Assembly (NCBI GenBank): GCA_963971285.1
Contig: OZ020252.1
Span: forward strand, 11,321,662-11,385,661
Direction of reading: 5' to 3'
From: Astropecten irregularis
Lineage: Eukaryota > Echinodermata > Asteroidea > Paxillosida > Astropectinidae
DNA length: 64,000 bases
Shown: in pieces, positions 29,001 to 44,000 of the stretch
Layout: each line of letters opens with the position of its first letter
Position numbering within the stretch: the stretch's first letter is position 1
Program-made: the position numbers and the translations under genes
Notes under the pieces: generated by a model
The model's input: the letters and a program-made list of their open reading frames with translations, nothing else
Told to the model about the DNA's origin: nothing
The model's database searches: none

Positions 29001-32000
29001 AAATGACTAACCAGAGTCAGGCCTTGGCTGCGTCCATTTAATGTTATACGTGTTTGCAATAATATACAACGCTTCTGCTGAATGGTCAACATAGAGCCGA
29101 GATAAAGCGTTACCAATTTTGTGAAGGGCTGGTGAATCTGCATGCACTCACAATGTACACATGCATGTGCATCCGGTGCATACACGTACACTGAACATGT
29201 ATATACTGCACAGGTATAGTACATGCAATTGTGTACATTATATTACGCCACTCCAACCCTGGTTTTACATGTATTCAATGTCATAAAAAGAGATCGCACT
29301 AACAATTTATCATGTAGATAGACTAGAAAAAAGGCAGTGCTGGCACAGGGTAGAAAACGCAGAAATTTATCCTTGTATTCAACAGGGCAAGACGGCCAAT
29401 ATAAATATAGGGCAAGGCCCTATTATAAGGCCCATTATCCCAAAAAAGAAAATAACAAATGTTAACATTCTGAAGTACACGTGTGCTTGTTGAGTTACTG
29501 TGAGCCGATACAATCATTTTCATGTACCATGTTGGAACACTGTAACGTCACAAAACATAAACATGTACCGGGTTCTTCAAATAATATTTTGTACATATAA
29601 ATTCATTGTACATGGTTATTAAAACTGCTTCTAGGTCTTTCAAACGTATGTGCTTCTGATTTCAAACTTAAATTCATGTCTAACAATGCTGAATGGAATG
29701 AACAGTGAATTGTTGTTTGTTTTTGTTTTTCAAACCGCAACAGTTTCTTATATCTATTAATTCTGAGATACCAAAAAAAACAAGGGAATGCTGACAAGTT
29801 TTGTTCTTACATAAAATTCAAGCCACATGCTTGGATCTTGGATATGTCTGCAGTTGTGCTTGTTTATATATACAGTCGAACCTCGTTAATACAAGGTCGC
29901 CGGGACTTACCGATAATGCTAGTATTAAGCGGGGCCTCGTATTATGCGGGATCCATATTTTGTCAACCGAAATGCACGTGTGTGCGGTACACGGCACATA
30001 CAGCATGCACTATCCCTCTGGTAACCCATAATTACGTGTCAAGTCCGTGTTTACATTTTAGAAATAATTTATACTTGAAATGAAAATTGCGAGTGGATGA
30101 CAGCGACGACTGTTAGCACCGCACGTTCTGACAAGTTGGTTGCCAAACCACATGCAGTATGAAGCAATGTGCACCGCAGGGAACCAGTGATATTTTGATG
30201 GACACGAGAGGGCACTTTTTTTAACTTAAATTAATAAGTGCGTTCGTGTTGTTGTTGTTTTTTTGACACGGATTATTTTTTTAAGATGTCGGTTTTTTTT
30301 AGCAGCCCAACATCTGTCTTTTTTTTTCTCCCCTCCAAGTAGCCAATCACAAAATTTGCGCTATGTCGGCACTTCGTAACGGTGACCAATCAGCGGAAGC
30401 ATTGCATGAACAAAACCCATGCTGCAGTTTAGCCACATATCCCATCACGTGCATGGTGACCACGTGTAGCTGTAACATCGGTCGATCGGTCGGGCCGCAG
30501 TCGGATCGTATCGGTCCGTTCATGGAATATTATTTTGTTCGGATACATGTTGGCTACACTTTGAAGAATCTTTTTACACGTCATCAGCAAGGATAAGATT
30601 GTCTGGAAATTAGCGTGGACTTTGGTTTGATTTTTGAAAAAAAAAAATTCAGAAGTTTTTCTCCTTACGAAATCCGCGAAAACGAATCGACAAAATGGAA
30701 GACCTCGCCGTTTTCCTCGGGCAGGTTTTGACTTTCATGACAGCCAAAAAAACCCAGGTGGATCACGCACAATAAAAATAAATACGACACGCCGTACATT
30801 GTCTGTTTTTTGTTTACACTTTCCACTGGGCAAGCCGGTGGTAAAACCGCAGGAGGGGATTAGTGGGCATTAGCGCTGCAGTGAACAGGTGAATTTAGAT
30901 TCGACTTGATGGTGGTGGGATTTTTCTTAATCTGTACAAAGAAATCCGAAAATCGATTCCAAAAGAAGCCAGATTAAAATCCTCGTATTAAATGGGTTTT
31001 TTACAATGACTTTCACGCAACTGGGTCAGCCAAAAACGCTCGTATTAAAAGGTTTTTCGTATTATCAGTGCTCGTATTAAGCAAATATTTCCCCATAGAA
31101 ACGTGCACAACTCAGTCGGGACCGGCGTGATATGCTCGTCTTAACCGAGATCTCGTATTAATGAGGTTCGACTGTACATGTATGTATGCATATTAATTGT
31201 TTAAGAAATCTTCATCAATTATCAGTAGTATCACAATACTTACATGGGTTAGCACCATCTGCCACAAGAAGCATGCGTAAGTTGCTTAGATTGATGTCTT
31301 TGTGCTCTTTTTGGGCCATTAAACCCCAATGCATATCCCGTGACTTCACAATGGCCAGAGATGCTGAATTAAATTTTAAAAATACATAGTTATATACAAG
31401 ATGCATTCACAGTTTGTATTTTCACAAATCGAAAGAAAAGCTTTGATCAGCATTTTTTTAATAACTTTTACATGAAAGGCAACAGTATAATAATACCATA
31501 AAACTCTGTTACATTTACTAACTTTACTATTGCAGTCCTCCTAATAAATGTAACTTGATATCAATCATAATAATGACACAAGTACAGGTAATTCAGTATA
31601 CTTGATCTGGCCATATAAATTACTCCAATGTGGATTCAATCATTATATCAGTTGAAATGAATACAGTGTTTGTGACAATCTTCTTACCTTTATATTTTGT
31701 GACCATGTGCATCCATGATGCTGGATTGATTTTCATCAACGAATATGGCACAAAGATGACATGCATTCCATTAAACACACTCTGCGTAAAAAGACAAATA
31801 CAATATCAGATTTCAAACAGTAAGTTGTACTACAAGCATTATACCAAAACAATTAGAGCATCAAATTGCTACACTCTGAGCATATATTATTCTGATGAAA
31901 GTACATATTGTGTACTAGTTTATTGTGTACTCTATGACAAATCACTTACGAACCATTTTGCAGCCAATTCTCATGATTATTTGCCAAATCCTAGAATGGA

Positions 32001-35000
32001 AGTGCTAGCAAGTACAAAACACATATTTCTCATCCTCAAATAACCTCAATGGAAACTGACTGAATTTTATAGTCATTGAAAAGTGAACAAAGAAAAATTG
32101 ACTGAAGCGGGATTCAAACCGGGGACCTCCTGTGCGGTAGTCAGGAGGTCGTCGGTTTGAATCCCGCTCCAGACAATTTTTCTTTGTTCACTTTTCAATG
32201 ACATATTTCTCATGTTAAACAAAAGGAAATATGTTACTTATGAATATGCTTTTCATCTTTAATGCCATAAACAAATACTGAAGTCTGCATTAAAACTGAT
32301 TGCATTAGTGTAAAATAAGCAAGCCAATGATTAAACTAAACATTAATACACAATTCATTTTCTCCATTTATCAATTCATGTTCAACATCAAGATGAAATC
32401 TATTCTTAAATAAATAAATTTATCAGGGTTGTGAGTGGATACAAAACAAAATCTGAAAACACTAAAAGTTCCTATACATTTGTAAAGCGCAGGTGTACAA
32501 AAAGCTTAAATTTTGAGGTAAAATCTAAACAAAATCTGACATCAAATTAAAATCTGAAGTCTCGCATCCCTGATTAAAGAATAATATTTTGAATATATAT
32601 AAGAGCAAAACAGTAATGATTTTCAAGGATAATTTCCAAGTTTTGTATTGGTTTTGCAGCACATTATTGTTTAATATGTCAATTGCATGCCTGAGCATCA
32701 GTGTGCATTTACTGTTAAACAATTTGTATGCACACGCATTGCTAGGCCTTTTTTTAATTTATATTTTGCTGATTAAAGTCCTTTTTTTTTATATTTCACT
32801 CTCATGATAACACCTCATGCTCATGAAAGAACTCACACTCAATGGCTCACCACCATTACAGACACCTCACTTAACATGTAAGCAGAACGTTGTACAGTAA
32901 TACCTCATCATAAAAGTTCTAAAACAATACTTACTGCTAGCATGCTGTGCCACAGACCTACATCTCTCTTGAAGTCCAAAACATTTACCATAGTCTCAGA
33001 CTCTGACATGTTACATGCTACTGTGAGCGTGCGACAATGATAAAGCATAGCTTTGCGTGTAACAGTCACACCCATGACGCTGCCATCTTTGTCTGTCGTG
33101 TACTACAAATATCAAATAAATTCAGATAGAAAGAAAATTACCTGAGTCAACATTTTAATATTTCTGTAAAAGCAAAAAGACATTACCAAACTAATGATTC
33201 AATCATCTGAGTTATCTAGACTTTTTTCATGTTGTGATCCTCCATTTTGCACAAGTAGCTTACCAAGGATACCAAACACTCATTCATTGTATGTTTATTA
33301 ATAGGTTGTACTGTATAATGAAAAAGAGACATGTAAACCTTTTGTTTCTAAGACATTTTGCCCAAATTGATCTGTTTTGGTAATGCTTTGATTCTCCTTA
33401 TGTGTACTTTTACCCACTTTACAAAGAGGACATTCCAATATGTCAAATATCCATCTCATGTGCATGATGTATGGTGAATGAATGTATTGCTCTCAAAGTT
33501 TGTCAATAAGCATGAATATAATGATATATATTTCTATATACTGCAACACCTTAGTAGATTCATGCCATTTGATTAAAGGATTGTTTATAAGCATGATATT
33601 TTATAAAAAGACCATTTAAAGGCTTATATCACAAGCCATGAAATTTGTTCCATTCACCGTGCATTTTTATCTATTGCACGCAAAGGACTTCAGTACACAA
33701 TTATTCATTCAACAGAGGGCAGGTGTTATGCCCATAATCACTAGAACATGGCAGCAGGTTCAAGCAATTTGGTGTTGCTGAACAGTACAGGCTACCAACT
33801 GAGCTATCCTGCCCATTATAACATTGTCAGAAATCTTGGCATCAGCATTTGTGATGGTTGCATATTGTCCACAACACAACCACAATATAAGGCATGTTGA
33901 ATGAATTGTAAGCATGTATTGGATGTCAGACAAGTCGACCGGTAGGACAACTCGACTTGAGACAGGTGGACCGGTGAGACAGGTTGACCAGTGGGATCAG
34001 TGAGACAGGTCGACTGGTGAGAAAGGTCGACCGGTGAGACAGGTCGACTGGTGAGAAAGGTCGACCGGTGAGACAGGTCGACCGGTGAAACAGGTCGACC
34101 AGTGAGACAGGTCGACCGGTGAGACAGGTTGACCAGTGGGACCGGTGAGAAAGGTCGACCGGTGAGACAGGTCGACCAGTGAGACAGGTCGACTGGTGAG
34201 AAAGGTCGACCGGTGAGACAGGTCGACTGGTGAGAAAGGTCGACCGGTGAGACAGGTCGACGGTTTTATTCATACCGTGTATCGAAGCAATTCACAGCTG
34301 CCCCGTGGGCTCATCGCGCGCTGAATAAGGGCCTCGCACACGTCCGGTGAGACAGGTCGACCGCTGTACGCATACCGTATATCAAAGCCATTCCCGGCTT
34401 CCCCGTGGCCTCATCAGTGCACGCGCTAGATCAGGGCCGTGTCATTTCTAGAGATAACCTACGTGGTGCCTTGGATCATGGAACGAAATACTGGGCTGGA
34501 TCAAACTGTGTAAGATGAATTCTTTCGCAGTTCCTTTATTTGGCGAATTCAATTTTCTAAAATGATGAGATGGATTTTACAACCCACTAATTCAGCATTA
34601 TTTTCAAGAAAGGCTTGTCAAAGTAGACATTGTGTTATCATTGAGTGTCGCCTCTTGTGAAGGACAAACAAAACTGAAAAGCATTGATCATGAAATAAAA
34701 CATGAGTGAATCCATCAATATTAGTTTTCTAGTGTATATTTTCCATTTCAGATGATTCTTCAACTGTTCAACGATTCACCCTAAGACTCGTAAACAAGAC
34801 TTCACTTGTAGGGAACAAATAAACAGATAGCAAATAATATCGAAATTATGAAAATATTGTGTCGGCTGTCCTTCCAGGTTTGTGCCATTTTAGTCGTAAA
34901 AATCTTGGCCAGTAGCGAGCACTGTGGTATGGGCCTACGAGGCCCCTTCCGAAGTATTTTTCAAAAACCCTTCTAAAGTATCAAAATAATTAAAATACCT

Positions 35001-38000
35001 GTCCCACGTCCTGTCCCACCATCTTGTTGATCTTTTGAAAGATCAACAAGATTTTCAGTCGTTGTTTTACTAATAACTGGATAAATACATCATTTCAGGC
35101 GGAAAGATTTTAACGGTATGTTTCTACCATCACCATCTTCATACCCTGTAAGTTATACGTAAATCTGTGAACATTTCTGTTTTGGTTTCTTACCAAAGTA
35201 TGATAGTACCTTTAAAGGATTGGTGCAACTTTGGAACATAACAAAACAATCTTTCAAGGATGTATAACTTAGAGGACACACCTTGTCATTTCTTTTTTCC
35301 TTGATATCAGTAAATGTTTGATAATAATGACACTCAATACATATGCTATTTTTAATTGTCACAGTGGCTGTTGCAGTACAGTGGAACGCAGCTATAATGA
35401 ACATGGTGGGATGCACAGATATTGTCTGTTATAGTGGTTGTTCGTTATAGTGATTTAAAGAACCATATTTGGTATGTATTGTAACAATAATTGGGAGCCA
35501 ATGATGATGTTCGGTTTAGCCAAATGTTTGGTATAGCAGTGTTTGTTTATAGTGGTGATCCACTGTAATCTATACATCAAACATTCATATGATATTTGAG
35601 GGATTGTCTAAGAAATCAACTGAACCATTGAACTAGAAACATACACATTTCAAAGCACACTGTGTCTGAGAGTAAGGTATGAAGTAATGTTACCTCAATG
35701 TATGCAGGTGCATCATCAGCCATTCTTGGAGGTATTTGCCAATCCTTAGCAGGTTTATTCAGATGATCTACAACCTGCCAGTTCAGCTTAGGCCACCCTG
35801 CATGTACAAATACAAAAATCAAATGACTATCAAAATCCTGTCAGTAAGAACATCAAAATAATGTAAATATGTAATCCCGCTTTTCTTTTTCACTATTCAT
35901 TGACTTAAAATTAAGTTTCCCTTGTGGTCATTTGGCGATTTTATTGATTTAAACACTGCATTCTCTTTGAGTGATCCCCCATGTACTGTGTCTCAGGTTG
36001 CAGCATTGGTAATGCTACGCTTATCTTAAATAATCCTTGGGATATCGTGGTATGTTAGTGGTTTCATGGCTTCTGACTGGCAAATGAACAAAGATAATAA
36101 TATTAACTATTAGGGACACCACCAGTACAGTACTCTGGAGGCCACTGGTTCGAATCCCGTTCCAGTCAATTTGTCTTTGTTCACTTTTCAATGACTTAAA
36201 ATTAATCACATCAGTTTATCCTTGTGGTTATTGGATGATTAAAACAAAAAAGATTTACCTTTAAATCTGATAATTTCACCTTGCTGTGTCTTAGGTAATT
36301 CTTTAAGACACATTGTTGACGTCAAAGCAACAGTGATGCCACAGCTTCCAAGTAGAAAGCCAATTTGCTGACTGCCTGCATCCTGAATAATTCAAATTCA
36401 AATTCCATTCAAATGTTATTAGTTAAATCCAATTTGTAAGCAAACTCTTTTCTACATGGCATACATTTTCAATAGATATATCTATTAAAAATGTACTTGT
36501 ATATATGACAAAAATATGTACTTTGATGAAGAAAATCAAATTAACTTCCCTTTCCTTTTCTTTTCTTTTCAATACACCAATTCAATAGGCCACACCCCTT
36601 AAATTGACCAATCACAACTTGTGATTTAAGGTCCAACAAATTGCCGTCATGTTGTCCGACATAATGTTTAAAATGATTTTGTATTCTTTACTACACCTGT
36701 TTCATTCCTTGTGTAACGACAAAGGTATTGTGTTGTTGTTTTTTCTCCTTGTCGTTTAAAATCCCATAGACTTTGCACACGGGCATTGTCTGTGCCACTT
36801 TGGTCACTTTTAAACAGCCGATCTTAACCAAACTTGGTCCAAACAGAGTCCCTATAGTTAAGTTGTATGTCCAACATTTACGTCATCATGACGTCATCAG
36901 GTGTCATGTGACAGCGTCTTAAAAAGGCAAACTTCACACATCAATAACAAATGAACATTAGGTCTGATTGGGTTGAAACTTGGTATGTGTCTAAGCCGGG
37001 AAGTGTTATATTGAAAAACAAGAGCAGTTTTATTTTTCAGCCAAAACACCCCCCCCCCCCTCCTCCCATGTATGCACCTGCATAGCAAGTTTCTACCCGA
37101 TCAAAGCTAGGGTTTGTTCGTAATTGGCAGGTAAAGGCTGCTCCTTTAAGGCACTGCCATTTGGCGCATAATGCATTGATGTCATGATGACGTCACTGCA
37201 ATTTTCCAAAACAAACACTTCCGGACTTAAATTCATACCAAGTTTCAACCAAATCCAAGCTAGGGATGTACATGATGTAGTCACCGTGTACTATCATTGA
37301 CCTGTACATGGCTACATGCATGTATGGGACTATGTCTGGGTGTACGTACATGAGACAATAACTGCCTTGCCGGCCAACACGCTGCGAAATTACCCTACTT
37401 AACTGAAGAAATACCAATAATTATGGATGATATAAGTTTCAAATTTTTCACAAAATAGCAGTGATCAATGCCTCAAAAGTCGGAACTGATCACTGTTGAA
37501 ACTTGTAAGAATCAAAGCATTACGCTAGTGCAGTTGAAAACAAGGTACGTGCTGCTTGTATAGTCACCTCCTGGTAATAAATTTCAAGTCATTATTTTGG
37601 CTGATGAGTAGTTTGCAGCAGTTCATTACTCTTTACTTAATAGCATAAAAAGATAGCAACTTGGGTAATTGATAGTAACATATGAAAGGATCGTGAATGG
37701 AACAGTGAAGTTCTCCACATGTAGTAATAATAATAATAATAATAACAATAATAATAATATTTATAAAGCGCCAATTCCATCAAATGAGATGCTAATTATT
37801 ATTGGCACAGGTAGTGCAGGTAGCACTAGAACCAATTCTAGTCACATTGTGTTTAATTTGACAGATATTGTAAAATGGAATATCCCTCATTGTACATGTA
37901 GCTTAATTTATGTAAAGACTAATGGTGCTGAAGACCATATGGTGTCAAGAAGCTGAATTATCTCAGAACATTTTATGTTAGACTGAGGTGTTGTGTAGCT

Positions 38001-41000
38001 TATTATACGTTATAATCCTCAACTTCACATTTAAATATCAGAAAACATGTTATATTTTTGTGTTTGTTCAACAAAAAGAAAGATGGGCAATTAAATAAAA
38101 TAAGCATACCTTTCTAGATAATGGTACATCAATAGCTACAGGCACAACTCCTGCTAGGAGGCAGCCATACAATGCTGTCATGAAACCAGCAGCATCAGCA
38201 TTGGGAAACACAAGGGCAACCTACAGCCAGCAAAGAAACAATGTTGATTTTGAAATTCAGTAAGTACTAAACACAAGCCAAGGATATCATCTCAATCACC
38301 ATGCATCATTAACACTCACAGCTTCATGTACTTTTCTAGGCTGTGTCATTAAGCTTGAGGACAGAAACGTCTCATTTGCAAGCAGAATTCTGAAGCTCAA
38401 ATATTATGTATTTTATGAATGTACATCAAATCAATTTGACTGATGTAGTAGCAATTGAACTGCAAACTCCATATTATTATACTCAGCCCTGTAACAGCTG
38501 AGCCAACCAGCCAGCAAGCCAGCCAGCCAGTCAGTCAGCCTGATACTAATGATATCCCACATCGATAACCACCTCCCCTCAGATGATAGTCAGAAGCCGT
38601 CAACTACAAACATCCTGCTTGATCACAAGCATTAAATCAGATACAAGCAACATAAGCAGTGCTGTACAAATGAGGACTGCCATTTTGGATAATGAGACGT
38701 TTATATTATAACAAACCACAAAAAAAAATACATTAAATCTAGTCAGTTTGCCTTTTGTAGACCTGTATGTAAATAAACATAAGTTGCACATGTTTACTAA
38801 CAAATTCATACAAACAATTGCTTGCAATAATTAATAATAACAATAGTTTTTAAAAAGAAACCCTTTGAATGTGTTTTAGTATCATGAAACATACAGACAA
38901 CAACAGAGCAAAACATATTGTTAAATTGTGCACACATGTACGTACCCTGTCACCTGGCTTCAGATGTGTCTCACCCTTCCCTCCAATCTTGTGCAGAAGC
39001 AAATAGGCAAGTTTATTTGCTCTAGCCAGTAGCTTACCTGAGCAACAAAATATTCAAATTGATGAAGATACAGATAACTACAAATATGCCTACAAAAACA
39101 CACACACACACACAAATGCTCACTATTTAGATTATACGATACACATTGGTTGAGACTTAGATAACATAAAATTTGAATGCACCATGTTCAGAAATTTAAA
39201 TTCAATGAAACTCTATTTACTCTAGATATAGCACAAGAACCATTGACTTAATGGCGAATATATTTGTTTGTTTGGATACCAGGATACGTAAAGTAACAAG
39301 AATGAAAACATGCGCTGGTATAAATGCAATAGTTAACCTTTCCACTTAAAATATCCGTAACTTTTCCCTATCACTCATATTGCACGTTTGTATCCATGTG
39401 CTCTTGAGAAATACAACACACAAAAACAAACAACATTTTTTAGTAGAAACAAAACTTTTAGGTAAGAATAACTTTTAAATATTTTAGTTTAATGATGATT
39501 TGAGACAACAAATGCACCTCTAAAAAAATACAGAAAGATTGAAGTTACTACAATGAAATTATGACTACCACAGAGATTCTTGGTATGTGTACACATCAGT
39601 GTACAGTAAGTTTTGTGAATGTAGATGAGTAAAAACGATGTTACTGTACGCAAGTCAACATATTTCCAAAATTTGGAAACCTCAACATTTTTGTCCATTC
39701 CAGATTCAATACGGGCGTTTCACAATTTAGAGCGCCACCAAGAGGGCAGCAGGCAGAGGCTTATTTACGCGGTGCATGATGGGAAATTGTCGAGATTTTT
39801 CCCCTATACGTTCAACGTTATTGCTAATTATTGGGTCGTTTTGTGCGTTTATTTCACGTGTTATCACAATGGTTTATGTTTGCGAATCTTTCAGATGCAC
39901 AGCACACACATCCAAACTGGAAAACATTGAGAAATACCCATGGATGAAAGATATACAGTGGGTTAAATGGCGAAGACGATTGAACGTATAGGGGAAAAAT
40001 CTCCAATGTCGACAATTTCCCATCATGCACCGCGTAAATCGGCCTCTCCCTGCTGCCCTCTTGGTGGCGCTCTAAATTGTTAATTGCCCGTATTTAACGA
40101 GATTTCACTGTAAACCCAAAAGTTTATTTACATACTTAACATGCTTAAAGGGACCACGATATAGGATTTAAATTGCATTATTCCTGCTTAAAACAATAAA
40201 GTACTATATCTACAATGATATTTTGTGTCTCGAGCTAATTATTTCCTGGATTAAATATAAGAAAAAAAAGGTTGAAAATGTTTGTCCAAGCTACTACGCC
40301 CCTTGAGTGGGACCCTCATTAACATAAGTCTTCCCAAATGTGTGACGTAAATCGAGGCAGCTGCAGGTGCTGGCCGGCACCCCATTCACCGGCCGGTCAC
40401 ATTGTATACCAGGGCTCTCCCTTAACTTTTTTTTTCAGTCGCCAGCCGGACTACCCAGCCAGAGTTTTGGGTAGTCCGCCAGCTTTTCAACTCGCCCGCA
40501 TGTTTTATGCTATTTTTTTCAATCAAACTTAAAATTGATAAAAAGACATCGTTATTTGCCATTTCGGCAAACAGTGTTACTGTTAACTCATTTTTACTCC
40601 AGAGCTCATATCTAGTTGAATCACTCAACCAAATGTCAGTATAAGTTTGATACAAATGTACGCTAAAGTAATTGCAAATATATTACACAATCACAATTTA
40701 AGTTGGAAGTCAACACTTTTATATGAACAAAAGTGCACATCAGCTTCAGTTTTGCGCTATGAAACGTTTTCTTGCACTTGAAAAAATTATTTAAAACCAT
40801 TAATTATATATTTATTTTGGTATAATTAATAAAAATCAGTTTACTCGAAATATAACAATATTACTTGTAAAACAAAATATCAACTAAAACGAGTATAACA
40901 TTGCCATAAGAAATTAAGAACCCGGAAGTATGTTACGTAATGGCTGTTGATGAGTACTTGGGCGCTGCGCCAGGCGAGCTTAAAAATTACAGCTCATTGA

Positions 41001-44000
41001 ATTGACCAGACTTTCTCAAAACACCCCGACTTTTAGCTGATTTCCGCTATTTTTAAGGGTGCCAAATTTTATTTTGCGATATTTCTACCGACATGACAGA
41101 CCAAGCAAAACTTAGCGCGATCTTTTTTTCTGACAATGAACACTGACATGAAACACGATGTATGCAATTGTCACGATTGTTATTTGTATCGTTGCGAGAT
41201 CCCCGTACAATTACAAATATTCTGACCGTACCGTAAATCGCATTTTCGTGATCAGCTACATCTTACTTGAATTTCAGTCAGTAATTTTGTCCAAGAAGAA
41301 ACACACTTTTCACGTACATGTGCTTGATCTGAAAACAAACGTCCTGAGAAAATTCCTAGGGCGAAAAACACATCGAGAAGACGTAAACACGATGCATCGT
41401 GCAGTCAGCATGGACATTATCTCGAATATTCTACGACTGGTATTCGACCCACACGGCCACACGTAAAAGTTACGATATCAAAACAACGTGCACCAGTCTC
41501 AACCACGTGTGGGCAGGAAGACTACATGCACACCGTACATACCCCGTGTGTGTGTGCACGGTGTAGGCTCGGTCGGTTCCGAATGATCTGCCGTACGCGG
41601 TAGGATTTTTGGTCGGTATGGAACATGTATATCGCGGCCGCTCAGCGTATGAATTTTTCGGCCGCGTATTTTTTAGTCAATGTTTAAAAAAATACGCGGC
41701 CGGCCGGGCATGGGAATACTTTTTTCTCAACTTTATTTCAACAAAATTTGAGTCGCCCGCCGGACTACCAAGAGAAGGGGATTTGACTCGTCCGCTGCTT
41801 TTTTGAGTCGCATTTGGCACCCGGGCGACAGCTAAGGTCGAGCCCTGTATACATGCATGTCCACGAAGCCTAAAATCGTTCATCAAAAATACTTTTCGAG
41901 AAAAAAGGCTTCAAAGATTTTACACACACCGCGTGTCGTAGTGCTGACTGACGGTTTTACGTTGGTCTGTGTGCGAGACGGATCACAACAGCAGCTTGCC
42001 GGGGGTCTGTGACTGTGCAAGTTAAGATGTTTTCTAGACCTTCGATAAATTTTCCGATCTGCGTCACGAAAAGCGCCCTCAATTTGAGTCGCGGCAAATT
42101 CCCAAAAGGGGGAGGCAATTTTTGGGCGGCAAAAAATCAAATGAAAATTTCACTTGCACCAGTTTGGCTTTTAATTCACATTTAATACATGTAAATGAAT
42201 TTATTTATGAAATAAAATGCGATACGCCCAGTTCAAGCAGCTTGTTTCCTTTAATCTATACATACATGTACATTAGTTGTGTGTTATGACAAAGGTACTT
42301 GTAATATGTTCTTGTCAATTACCCAAGATAGAATCTCTGTGAGAGGCATTGGAATTTCAAATAAACACATGTACTTACCATAGGTAAGAGTACAGTTTAC
42401 TTTTCCATTAGCATCAAGCGATGTGACCACATTAGCTTTCAGGTGTGCAGTGCCATACCGTTGTAAAGCTGATTCCAGGTTTCTAGGCAAGCCAGTAGGT
42501 ATCTGTGCACAGTCAAAATGTAATCAATCATCTTAGAATAAAAGACAAAATTAATACGACAAAGACAATATGAGAAAAAGTAGTGATTGAATGCAATCCA
42601 ACCTAAGTTAATGTCTTGGTTAAACGTAGCAAGAATATTTGAAAATTGCTGTATTTAATTGGTTTAAACTAATTCATTTCATCCATTTATTATAGTATTA
42701 AAATTTTGAAATCTGCCTTTAACATATCTTTTTAAAATGTCTTTAAATTTATCTTAGAACACAAGACAACTTACGCTTAGTTGTTCTCCAATGGCAGGCG
42801 TTATAGTATTTCCTTCTGGTTTAGGAGCATTTGGATCTGTTTCTGTTACTGAAATAAACATCAATTACAGTATACAAGTCAGCACTCACAATATACAATG
42901 CATGAACAATGAAATGTTCTGAAATAATGAATTGCTGTGTATTTTCTACAGGAATTCAAAAATTTATTTTGATATCCAATGAATGATGTAGAATGCCCTC
43001 ATTTGAAACAAATGCAATATTATCATGACTGCTCAACTGCAAATAGAGATGCGATGTTTGCCAGTGCCTATATAAAATATGCATTAGCTGAACAAAAATA
43101 ACAGATCAATATTAGGCATGTCCTTGAGAACCTTAGATTAACAATCAAGTTTTACATTAACCCAAATTAAAGATAAAATACAACAATCTACTCAGATTAC
43201 TATCAGCAACAACTAATGGGAAACGTTGATAAAAGGACATCCATGGACCAATTACATGATCAAAACAATAGGCTTGATTAAAAATAACATTTATTTCTCA
43301 AAAACAAAATGAGAGATGATGTAATGTTTGTATGAAAAGCAACAAAAAGAGGTATTACCTTCCAATTCATCATCATCTTCCTGGAAAAATTCTTGTAAAG
43401 GTTTCCTCTTTGGTCTTTTCAGAGTGTTCAATAGCTGTTGAATTTTGGCTGATACTTTACTGTTAGGCATTGTCACTAGGGGAGATGAAACAAGGATAAA
43501 ACAAAGGTTGCTAACTTGATACTGATGAACAGATAAAACTTGAAATCATTCATATACAAATTTACAGGTTGTATGCAGGTCCAAGCCATGTAAAATGATT
43601 ATCATAAAGCCCACTGCAGGAAAGCCTTGACTAAGGCTATTAAGCTGTTCCCGGCGAGCGATCAATCCAGGGCACCCGCAGCCACACTTGTACACTAGCC
43701 TCCCCGTACGTACCGTGCCAGCTAGCTGCACGGATGTACCGTACATACAGTACACACACTGCACTACGTGTAAATAATTGTACACATGTACATGTACAAT
43801 CGTAAATTACATGTACATTGTAATGTGTACTGAACAATGGCGGTGTTGCGGACTCAACTCATGCGTTTTTAGAGGCCTATCAGAAGTAAATGGAAGTCTA
43901 AACTCTGCCGCTGATAAGTTACAGATTGAAGATTTTCATCCCAAACAGCAGACTGCACTTCAGTACTTTTTTTAAGGACATGCCACGTTTTTGTAAATTT

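Noticed and set aside
33926..34273. 115-residue minus-strand frame with SHRSTCLTG repeats
   Set aside because: By-product of a stop-free 17-bp minisatellite, without start context or conservation evidence.
37669..37956. Poly-Asn protein
   Set aside because: The Asn run is the AAT microsatellite and the rest of the frame has no recognisable sequence.
41158..41466. 102-residue plus-strand frame inside the CAGGGCTC-end element
   Set aside because: No transposase or other motif is visible, and the short copy of the family lacks this part.
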